Part shown: positions 8,598 to 14,610 of the stretch, in pieces
Numbering within the stretch: position 1 is the stretch's first letter
Layout of the letters: the number at the start of each line of letters is the position of its first letter
DNA from: Photobacterium rosenbergii
Lineage (GTDB): Bacteria; Pseudomonadota; Gammaproteobacteria; Enterobacterales; Vibrionaceae
DNA length: 39,454 nucleotides
Reading direction: 5' to 3'
Assembly: GCF_003026455.1 (NCBI RefSeq)
Contig: NZ_PYMB01000036.1
Span: forward strand, 1-39,454
Notes under the pieces: generated by a model
The model's input: the letters and a program-made list of their open reading frames with translations, nothing else
The model's database searches: none
What the model was told of the DNA's origin: nothing
Program-made: the position numbers and the translations under genes

Positions 8598-8640
8598 AAA
8601 GCCCGAAACGCCTGATTAATCAAGTGTTTCGGGCTTTTTT
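8598..8640 (+). terminator. Island-supplied terminator for ssrA
   Basis: A 12-bp perfect stem AAAGCCCGAAAC (8598-8609) / GTTTCGGGCTTT (8626-8637), with a 16-nt loop and a T-run to 8640. It stands 25 nt after the tmRNA CCA. Because a second strong terminator follows the attR side (18467-18500), this one was probably brought by the element. Confidence 0.9.
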
Positions 8641-8683
8641 AATACCTGTAAGGTTCGGTTTAGTCCGGCTATGCCCCTTCACT

Positions 8684-8738
8684 GTAGTATTACTCGTGGT
8701 ATTACCGCATTTATCAGTCGAAGATTGGTAATACTACG
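8684..8738. repeat. GTAGTATTACC motifs, left outer group (candidate integrase arm sites)
   Basis: Three copies: GTAGTATTAC (8684-8693), the shorter GGTATTACC (8698-8706), and GGTAATACTACG on the opposite strand (8727-8738). The same motif recurs at 9103-9129 before the integrase and at 18357-18380 near the right end. They lie about 110-165 bp from the attachment core, a normal distance for arm-type sites of tyrosine integrases. An alternative is binding by the AlpA-like protein. Confidence 0.6.
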
Positions 8739-8904
8739 TGATGCAAGTCCAGTTCTTGATCATTCGAACCATAGATTTAATGAATGAGCCTCTTTTCTGG
8801 CTAGCCTAAAAAACAGGTCAACAATCACTCAAAAACAGCCAAAGCTCACAAACCGAACAGCCTGCTCAAAACTCCACCATTTTAGTTGCGTGGAATCGCG
8901 ATTT

Positions 8905-8998
8905 CTACAACACCTACAACATCTACAACACCAACTCTCAAACCCGCGTCATTACTGGGCTGAGCGTGTTGTAACTCTATACAACACACCTACAACAC
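8905..8998. repeat. Left iteron cluster CTACAACA(C/T) (candidate crr/ori half)
   Basis: Three tandem 9-mers CTACAACAY (8905-8931), then a perfect dyad GTGTTGTA-6 nt-TACAACAC (8966-8987), then one more CTACAACAC (8990-8998). The same 9-mer in opposite orientation forms the right cluster at 18160-18295. Tandem 9-bp units in two distant clusters resemble the alpha-protein iterons of P4 ori and crr. Confidence 0.75.
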
Positions 8999-9102
8999 AT
9001 CATTTTCTAGTGCCATCCAATACATAACCCACATCAATAACACCATCGAACAACGATATTTATAAATTTGCTGACATTTAATAATTTCACCTATCCTGCT
9101 GC

Positions 9103-9129
9103 GGTAATACTACGACCAGTAATACTACG
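9103..9129. promoter_or_regulatory. Two GGTAATACTACG-type boxes before the integrase gene
   Basis: GGTAATACTACG (9103-9114) and AGTAATACTACG (9118-9129) are spaced 15 bp apart and end 24 nt before the int ATG. Their position suggests autoregulation of int or inner arm sites. Confidence 0.6.
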
Positions 9130-9153
9130 ATTAAGATCAGCACGGGTTACAAC

Positions 9154-10377
9154 ATGCCAAGAAAAACATTCGCACTTACCAACACTCAGATAAAAGCAGC
9201 CAAACCAAAGGACAAGGTTTATCTACTATCAGATGGCGACGGTTTACAGCTACGGGTAAAACCTAATGGTTCTAAGTCATGGCAACTCAACTACTACCGT
9301 CCAAATGACAAGAAGCGAACAACGATAAGCTTTGGCATATACCCAACGGTTACGCTCGCTGAAGCTCGCAAGCGTAAAGATGAAGCCAAGGTTTTAATTG
9401 ATAAGGGGATAGACCCAAAGCAGCAACGAGAGACTGTAGCCGTAACACTAGAACGTAAAGAAAGCAGCATTATGAAGAATGTTGCCGCAAAGTGGTTCGA
9501 GGTGAAGAAAAAAAGCGTCACTGCTGACTATGCCGACGATATTTGGCGTTCGCTAGAAATGCATGCCTTTCCTACTGTCGGTGATATGTGTATTGATGAT
9601 GTGACTGCACCAATAATGATTGATGCATTAAAACCACTAGAGGGCAAAGGATCGCTTGAGCAAGTTAAGCGTGTATGCCAGCGTATGAATGAAATCATGG
9701 ATTTTGCAGTTAACACTGGCGTCATAGACCACAACAGGCTGTCAGGTATCAGGGCTGCGTTTCAATCCCCTAAAAAAAACAACATGCCAAGCATCGAACC
9801 AAAGAACCTTCCTGAATTTATGAAGGCACTAAGTTATGCCAACATAAAAATCGTTACACGGTGTCTTATCGAGTGGCAGATGCATACCATGACAAGACCA
9901 GGCGAAGCTGCCTGTATGACTTGGAATGAACTAGACCTAGAAAACAACCTTTGGCACATTCCAGCAGAAAGGATGAAAAAGAAAATCGCTCACACGGTAC
10001 CACTTACCAATCAAGCCATTGAAATATTGGAACGCATAAAGCCTGTCAGTGGTCACAGGGAACATGTTTTTCCAGCAGATAGAAACCCTAAAACACATAC
10101 GAACACCCAAACAGCAAACATGGCAATAAAGCGCATGGATGGCGGCAAGTATAAAGGTGTATTGGTCGCGCACGGCTTGAGGTCTATCGCCAGTACAGCT
10201 CTCAACGATAGTGGTGAATTCGAGCCAGATTTGATTGAGAAGGCTTTGGCTCATCTTGATAAAAATGAAGTAAGGAGAGCTTATAACCGTGGGGACTATT
10301 TAGAGCGTAGAAAGAAAGTAATGGAATGGTGGTCTGATTATATTGATGCAGCTTCAAATAGCACTTGCCTTGGCTAG
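9154..10377 (+). CDS. P4-type tyrosine recombinase (integrase)
   Basis: Site-specific recombinase inserting the island at the ssrA 3' end. It has 407 residues, the usual P4-integrase size. The N-terminal DUF4102 domain (LTNTQIKAAKPKDKVYLLSDGDGLQLRV) is followed by the SAM-like core-binding domain (about 100-190) and the catalytic domain. Catalytic residues seen: Arg248 in MTRPGEA, His340 and Arg343 in HGLR, His367 in AHLDKNEV, and Tyr377 in RRAYNRGDYL, so the enzyme looks intact. It stands next to the attachment site, pointing into the island, with a hairpin terminator after it. The ribosome site is weak (CACGGGTT). Two GTAATACTACG boxes precede it and probably control its expression. Confidence 0.95.
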   Translation: MPRKTFALTNTQIKAAKPKDKVYLLSDGDGLQLRVKPNGSKSWQLNYYRPNDKKRTTISFGIYPTVTLAEARKRKDEAKVLIDKGIDPKQQRETVAVTLERKESSIMKNVAAKWFEVKKKSVTADYADDIWRSLEMHAFPTVGDMCIDDVTAPIMIDALKPLEGKGSLEQVKRVCQRMNEIMDFAVNTGVIDHNRLSGIRAAFQSPKKNNMPSIEPKNLPEFMKALSYANIKIVTRCLIEWQMHTMTRPGEAACMTWNELDLENNLWHIPAERMKKKIAHTVPLTNQAIEILERIKPVSGHREHVFPADRNPKTHTNTQTANMAIKRMDGGKYKGVLVAHGLRSIASTALNDSGEFEPDLIEKALAHLDKNEVRRAYNRGDYLERRKKVMEWWSDYIDAASNSTCLG

Positions 10378-10421
10378 CCTAAATATTACTAACACACTTA
10401 AACAAACAGCGAAAATTAAAT

Positions 10422-10447
10422 AACCGCCAATTAGGCGGTTTATTTTT
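10422..10447 (+). terminator. Terminator after the integrase gene
   Basis: Stem AACCGCC/GGCGGTT with a 5-nt AATTA loop followed by a T-rich tail (TATTTTTATT). It isolates int from the capsid genes. Confidence 0.85.
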
Positions 10448-10715
10448 ATTATATACAAATGTAAATACTGTGAGAGGCATCCGGTATTTTTAAAAAACAC
10501 ACAAATATAATATTTTCAAGTCGTTAAAGTTTACCACCAAGTTTAAAAACAACTTCAAGCATAAGAACATAACAATATTTATTGCGAAACAACAATCAAC
10601 ACCATCGCCTGTTAAGAATATGCCTTGATATCGCTCTTTAAAAAACAGAAAAGTACACTATTAAAGAGTAATAATGCATTGTTATTACGCATAATAAATA
10701 TAAAAGGAAATATCC
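10448..10715 (+). other. AT-rich intergenic region before the capsid genes
   Basis: No gene. It probably holds the promoter of the capsid operon. The only clear structure is the dyad at 10668-10688; no convincing -35/-10 pair stands out. Confidence 0.5.
10668..10688. promoter_or_regulatory. Dyad GTAATAA-N7-TTATTAC ahead of the capsid operon
   Basis: A perfect 7-bp inverted repeat with a 7-nt spacer ends 27 nt before the capsid ATG, just upstream of the AAAAGGA ribosome site. Its position over the expected promoter suggests an operator for a satellite or helper regulator. Confidence 0.5.
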
Positions 10716-11981
10716 ATGAGAGATACACATAAAATTAGTGCAGAAATTAAAGCTGCACATGATGAATTGACTTCATTAGTAAGCAAGGCAAATGAGGAAA
10801 AACGATCACTATCTGAATGCGACGAATACAAAGTATTAAAAGAAAAATACGATGTTTTGAATGTTGAATATAAGAATACAAAGCTAGCAGAGGATGAATT
10901 ACGCTCGATGCCAGCTACTTCTGTGCCTTCCAACAGCACCGGTGAAAAGCGCGAACTAGGCCTATTCGTTAAGAAATCAGAAAACCGTTACCTTGGTCTT
11001 GGCGATACCGCTGGCAGTGCCGAGCTAGCCCGTTCTACCACGTACAGCAATGAGATTATCGAGGCTGTAAACAAGCAAGTCATAATGCGCCAGAAAGCCA
11101 ACGTAACAAGCGTTTCAGGCTGGAGTTACAAAGACACTGTAGGTGTTGGCTCTGTGGCAGCTGGCTTTGTTGGTGAGGCTGAGAACTACAAAGACAATAG
11201 CAACCTTGGCATCAAGCAGCGCGAATACAAATTGCATAAGCTAATGGCCTATCCAAAGACAACTGAGGAAACTATCGACCAATCAGATATTGTTAACCTT
11301 GAGCAGTGGCTACTAGAAAAAATTGCAGAAGGTTTTTCAGAGGTTGAGGATTATGCGTTCTGGTATGGTGATGGTGTTGGCAAGCCTAAAGGCTTATTAA
11401 CTTATCCGATCTACTGGTCTGGTGAATGGGATAAAATAACGCCTGAAAACGCAACTGATGTTATTCAGGGCATATCTAGCAGCGGTGGTGATGCAACAAA
11501 TATTAAATCATATATCAATACTGATCGCGTGCTATGGCGCGCGCTGATGAGTCAACAGACAAAGTTAAAAGCAAAGTACCAGCCTAATGCTGAGTGGTAC
11601 ATGACTAGCGTTTGCTGGGAGAACGTCAGGATTGTTTCTGATGCCAATGACCGACCTCTTATTGGCAACCTAGAGTCTGGTGATGGCTTTACATTACTTG
11701 GCAAGCCAGTAAATATCATCGACAGCTTCTTGCCAAAAGATCAAATGCTGATCGTCTATGGTGACTTAAATCAAGCCTACCAAATCGTTGATTCAAGCAA
11801 CCCGATTAAGATTAACCGCGACGAAGTAACCGAACCTGAATACGTTAAATTCCCTACCCGCACCTATGTTGGCAGTGGCCTACGTAATGGTGAGGCTATC
11901 AAGCTAGTATCTATTCGCAACTTTGTAGCTGAAGTTCCGCCAGAGCCGGATCAACCAACCGACCAGGAGGAGGCTGCATGA
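10716..11981 (+). CDS. HK97-family major capsid protein
   Basis: Main shell protein, 421 residues. Residues 1-75 are a charged coiled coil (EIKAAHDELTSLVSKANEEK), the scaffold-like delta domain that the prohead protease normally removes. The rest is HK97-fold: an N-arm with ARSTTYSNEIIEAVNKQ, the spine-helix region DQSDIVNLEQWLLEKIAEGFSEVEDYAFWYGDGVGKPKGLL typical of the family, and an A-domain with AYQIVDSS and a closing ...RNGEAIKLVSIRN strand. The tail is Pro/Glu-rich. AAGGA precedes the ATG. It is the first gene of an operon with the protease and portal; here capsid precedes portal, opposite to phage HK97. The family call is firm; whether it makes small satellite capsids is inference. Confidence 0.93.
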   Translation: MRDTHKISAEIKAAHDELTSLVSKANEEKRSLSECDEYKVLKEKYDVLNVEYKNTKLAEDELRSMPATSVPSNSTGEKRELGLFVKKSENRYLGLGDTAGSAELARSTTYSNEIIEAVNKQVIMRQKANVTSVSGWSYKDTVGVGSVAAGFVGEAENYKDNSNLGIKQREYKLHKLMAYPKTTEETIDQSDIVNLEQWLLEKIAEGFSEVEDYAFWYGDGVGKPKGLLTYPIYWSGEWDKITPENATDVIQGISSSGGDATNIKSYINTDRVLWRALMSQQTKLKAKYQPNAEWYMTSVCWENVRIVSDANDRPLIGNLESGDGFTLLGKPVNIIDSFLPKDQMLIVYGDLNQAYQIVDSSNPIKINRDEVTEPEYVKFPTRTYVGSGLRNGEAIKLVSIRNFVAEVPPEPDQPTDQEEAA

Positions 11982-12049
11982 TGAAATACCAACCTAAAAA
12001 AGTGTATGACCGTGGCAACCGTCAGCCCTCACCACCTAAAACAAAGTGA
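11978..12049 (+). CDS. Possible 23-residue peptide between capsid and protease genes
   Basis: A short reading frame (MMKYQPKKVYDRGNRQ...) starts in an ATGA overlap with the capsid stop, where the GGAGG of the capsid 3' end lies about 8 nt upstream as a strong ribosome site. It stops 6 nt before the protease ATG. The ATGA coupling and exact filling of the gap argue for real translation. The peptide is very basic and Pro-rich, and I do not recognise it. It could be a small capsid-associated protein or only a coupling device. Confidence 0.45.
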   Translation: MMKYQPKKVYDRGNRQPSPPKTK

Positions 12050-12055
12050 GGACTT

Positions 12056-12478
12056 ATGGCACGATTACAGGGGATTGCGATCCCCTACTTCTCAAAGTCA
12101 GAGAACATAGGCTGGATAGAAACCATTGAGTCAGGTGCAATAGACCTACAACAAAGCGGTGATGTTCTTGCTGTTTACTACCACAAAGAAGAAAACCTGC
12201 TAGCCAGAACAAGCAGCGGTACTTTAAAGCTAACAGAAAAGCCGGAAGGGCTTTATTTTGAAATAGAGCTACCAGATACAACACTTGCAAATGACCTAAC
12301 TGAACTAATACAGCGTGGTGATTTGAAAGGTGTTAGTTTTAATATGACGGTGCTGGCTGATAGGTTCGACTTTACAACCGAGCCACCAAACAGGGTAATT
12401 CAACATGCAGTAATCAGCGAAATATCAATTGTTCCAAAACCAGCATATAGCGCAACTTATGTTGAGGTGGTGCAATGA
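12056..12478 (+). CDS. HK97-family prohead maturation protease
   Basis: Serine protease that trims the capsid delta domain during head maturation. Only 140 residues, against about 170-225 in many phages. Visible family motifs: the His-containing strand VLAVYYHKEENLLART, the catalytic-Ser segment GDLKGVSFNM, and the closing ISEISIVPKPAYSAT that marks peptidase family S78. GAGG stands about 5 nt ahead of its ATG, and its stop overlaps the portal start (ATGA), so the two are coupled. The short size reflects a trimmed C-terminus after the core. Activity is likely because the His and Ser segments are kept. Confidence 0.9.
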   Translation: MARLQGIAIPYFSKSENIGWIETIESGAIDLQQSGDVLAVYYHKEENLLARTSSGTLKLTEKPEGLYFEIELPDTTLANDLTELIQRGDLKGVSFNMTVLADRFDFTTEPPNRVIQHAVISEISIVPKPAYSATYVEVVQ

Positions 12479-13575
12479 TTAAATTTATTAAGGGATTATT
12501 TAAGCCGGAAGAAAAACGGAGTAATAGTTATAGCGAACGCAGTTTTGATGTTTCGCCATTTCATCATTACCTTGAGTCACCCGAATCAATACCAGCAGTA
12601 AATCAGGCAATTCATGTTATTTCATCATCTATAGCAGCATTGCCACTATATTGTTCACTATCAAAAGATATCGACTTGATATTAAAAAAGCCAAACGAGC
12701 AGCAAAGTTATTATGAGTTTATTTTAATTTTGGTTCGCTCAATGCTTATTAATGGAAATGGCTATATAGAAAAACAGTATGGCGCAAATGGTCGGCTAAT
12801 TGGCTTATATGCCCATAACTATAACTATGTCAGTGTTGAGCGTGTTGGAGCCCGTTACAGATACCGTGTAACGAATGATTTAGGCGGTCAAAGGGTTTTA
12901 CTTGATAGTGAGGTATGCCATATCCGATATATCTCATCAGGCGGCATTATGGGAGGTTCTCCTGTTAAACAGTGCAGGCGATGCATTGAAACGGCACTTG
13001 GGATTGAGATTAATGCCAAAGCTTATCAAGACAATGGCGCATACCCGCGTATCATCATGGAAACAGAAGATAGCTTCAAGGGTAACTACGAAGCACTAGA
13101 TAGACTGAAAGGTGATTTAACAGACGCGCTGAAAGGGCCTAAAAGGCGTGGTAAAACCCTCGTTCTTGAAAGCGGCCTGAAAGCTAAGGTGTTAGATGTT
13201 GATATGGTTCAGCAAGACTTTGCCCGTATCTACCGCTTATTCAATGTTGATGCTATCGGGCGAATATTCAATATCCCCCCCATGCTTATCAATGACCTAA
13301 CGCATGGTACCTACACCAACAGCACACAGCAGGCTAAGGCGTTCCATGACCAGACGTTGAGGCCAATACTACAAATGATTGAGTCAGCCTTATGCCTATC
13401 ACTTGGCTTGCCCACTGACAGCTGTATACAATTCGATGCAAGCAGCATGCTAAGGATGAGTCAGACTGAACGCTACCAGTCTTATGAGACAGCTATCAGA
13501 GCAGGCTTTATGACACCGGATGAAGTAAGGCAGATAGAAGGGATACGGGCGCTTTTGGAAGCGAAAGGGGCCTAA
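12475..13575 (+). CDS. HK97-family portal protein
   Basis: Forms the dodecameric ring at the capsid vertex through which DNA enters and to which terminase docks. It has 366 residues, somewhat shorter than HK97 gp3 (about 420), with the C-terminus trimmed after DEVRQIEGI. Family motifs: INGNGYIEKQY, GIMGGSPVKQC, RIFNIPPMLINDLTHGTYTN, FHDQTLRPILQMIE and GFMTPDEVRQIEG. It overlaps the protease by 4 nt. No terminase or connector follows, which is unexpected because portals usually sit beside them. The stop codon forms TAATG with a 7-codon open stretch, perhaps a remnant of a lost coupled gene. Confidence 0.92.
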   Translation: MIKFIKGLFKPEEKRSNSYSERSFDVSPFHHYLESPESIPAVNQAIHVISSSIAALPLYCSLSKDIDLILKKPNEQQSYYEFILILVRSMLINGNGYIEKQYGANGRLIGLYAHNYNYVSVERVGARYRYRVTNDLGGQRVLLDSEVCHIRYISSGGIMGGSPVKQCRRCIETALGIEINAKAYQDNGAYPRIIMETEDSFKGNYEALDRLKGDLTDALKGPKRRGKTLVLESGLKAKVLDVDMVQQDFARIYRLFNVDAIGRIFNIPPMLINDLTHGTYTNSTQQAKAFHDQTLRPILQMIESALCLSLGLPTDSCIQFDASSMLRMSQTERYQSYETAIRAGFMTPDEVRQIEGIRALLEAKGA

Positions 13576-13585
13576 TGTTGTTATT

Positions 13586-13639
13586 GCTGGCTTGCTAGAA
13601 ATAATCACGAAGATGGGGTGGTTTATTCTAGCAAGCAGC
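13586..13639. terminator. Imperfect inverted repeat after the portal gene, possible terminator
   Basis: Left arm GCTGGCTTGCTAGAAATAA (13586-13604) pairs with TTATTCTAGCAAGCAGC (13623-13639) with two single-base bulges and an 18-nt loop. There is no T-run, so a weak or factor-assisted terminator or an mRNA-stabilising 3' structure are both possible. Confidence 0.4.
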
Positions 13640-13880
13640 GACCTAAATTTGTGTATTTCCATGAATATATAAAAAGGTTGGATCAGTCTTTTAACATATC
13701 CAGCTTAGTTCGCGTGATCTCGTTAGAATTTGAATCACAAATCTAAATTAAATCTGGATGTTCACACAAACTGATAAGACTTTATTGGGTCACAAATGAC
13801 ACATTTAATATCCCTAAAAAGAATAAAAAACACGTATTCAAGTTGAATTTATACAGCCAGTAAATAGCAAAAAAAATAAC

Positions 13881-13961
13881 GATCAATTTTTGATCAAACA
13901 AAACAACGCACGCACAAAACCTCTTGCAATATTAATTTTCAACAAGCTAACATTAGCTTGT
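13881..13961. promoter_or_regulatory. Two palindromes ahead of the ribbon-helix-helix gene
   Basis: GATCAA-TTT-TTGATC (13881-13895) and the perfect palindrome ACAAGCTAA-CA-TTAGCTTGT (13942-13961). The second ends 18 nt before the ATG at 13980. Ribbon-helix-helix proteins commonly repress their own gene through such symmetric sites, so these are candidate operators. Confidence 0.55.
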
Positions 13962-13979
13962 ACATACAAAGGTATACAC

Positions 13980-14324
13980 ATGAAAAAGATTAAAAAAACC
14001 ATTACTAGTAAAGTAACCTCCGACATCGAAACCAAAACATATAACTTCCGAGCCCCTGTCGCATGGGCTGAAAAGATCAGCAAACTTGATAAGACATTAA
14101 GTGAAATTGCTCGAGAGGCTGTGCGTGCTGCAATCGTTGATTCAGTGACAGGTACTAATCAACGAAACTTTGCTGCCCGTGACGAAATCATCATTTCACT
14201 ACTAGAAGAAGCCGAAAAGTATCGAGTTAAAAATGAAGAACTACGAGGAAAGGTGCATGAATTAGAGCTAACCATTCTAAAAATGAATGGCGATGAGCTA
14301 GCAGCAGAGCTATTGGAAGATTAA
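13980..14324 (+). CDS. Ribbon-helix-helix-like DNA-binding protein with coiled coil
   Basis: Not a named family I recognise. It has 114 residues from the ATG giving MKKIKKTITSK, chosen because AAAGG lies 7 nt upstream; the longer frame has no ribosome site. A beta strand (KTYNFRAPVA) followed by two helices (WAEKISKLDKT, LSEIAREAVRAAIVDSV) has the size and pattern of an Arc/CopG ribbon-helix-helix domain. From about residue 60 the chain is an acidic helix with heptads (ISLLEEAEKYRVKNEELRGKVHELELTI), a coiled coil for oligomerisation. It is first in the operon with the AlpA-like and primase genes. A regulator or a replication/partition accessory are both plausible. Confidence 0.6.
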   Translation: MKKIKKTITSKVTSDIETKTYNFRAPVAWAEKISKLDKTLSEIAREAVRAAIVDSVTGTNQRNFAARDEIIISLLEEAEKYRVKNEELRGKVHELELTILKMNGDELAAELLED

Positions 14325-14372
14325 AAAATAAAATCCAAGTTGGCTACTTATATACTTGAGGGGTATATTTCA

Positions 14373-14606
14373 ATGTGCATAAAACTAATAACAATAAAAG
14401 AAGCCAGAGAAAAATTCGGGCTATCGAAAACAACATTCTACGACCGTATAAATAACGGATTGTTGCCGCCACCAATTAGCATTGGCGGGCGTTCTGTACG
14501 TTGGATTGAAGAAGAGATATCAGAAGTGATTTCTGCTTTGGTATCTGGCAAGCCAGAGAAAGAAGTCAAGCTGCTAGTTAGTCATTTAATTAAGTGTCGA
14601 GGCTAG
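14373..14606 (+). CDS. AlpA-family DNA-binding regulator
   Basis: 77-residue MerR-like winged helix protein. Motif: LITIKEAREKFGLSKTTFYDRINNGLLPPPISIGGRSVRWIEEEISEVI, the AlpA/prophage-regulator pattern (helix-turn-helix, then a short wing and the RSVRW strand). AlpA proteins of P4-like elements and PICIs activate excision or replication genes. The ATG at 14373 is preceded by GAGGGG at 9 nt; an upstream in-frame TTG lacks a ribosome site. The stop precedes the primase ATG by only 4 nt, so the two are one transcript. Targets are unknown; the island's GTAGTATTACC boxes are candidates. Confidence 0.88.
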   Translation: MCIKLITIKEAREKFGLSKTTFYDRINNGLLPPPISIGGRSVRWIEEEISEVISALVSGKPEKEVKLLVSHLIKCRG

Positions 14607-14610
14607 AGTG

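Larger units (their letters stand above)
8573..9153 (+). other. Left end of the island, non-coding control region
   Basis: No credible gene. It holds a replacement terminator for ssrA, a 13-bp direct repeat TTCGAACCATAGA (8586-8598 and 8763-8775), three GTAGTATTAC-type motifs at 8684-8738, a cluster of CTACAACA iterons (8905-8998), and two further motif copies (9103-9129) directly before the integrase gene. This is the layout of an attP-arm and control region. Confidence 0.7.
13576..13979 (+). other. Non-coding gap between capsid operon and replication block
   Basis: About 400 nt without a credible gene, at the place where connector and terminase genes would be expected. It contains an imperfect inverted repeat (13586-13639), a GATCAA-TTT-TTGATC dyad (13881-13895) and a perfect 9-bp-arm palindrome (13942-13961) just before the next gene. 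It is AT-rich and probably holds the replication-operon promoter. Confidence 0.6.

Noticed and set aside
13450..13662. Minus-strand frame across the portal end
   Set aside because: It lies mostly within the portal gene, with no ribosome site or known motif.
13583..13979. Remnant terminase or connector gene
   Set aside because: Reading all frames gave no recognisable motif; only the gap itself is reported.
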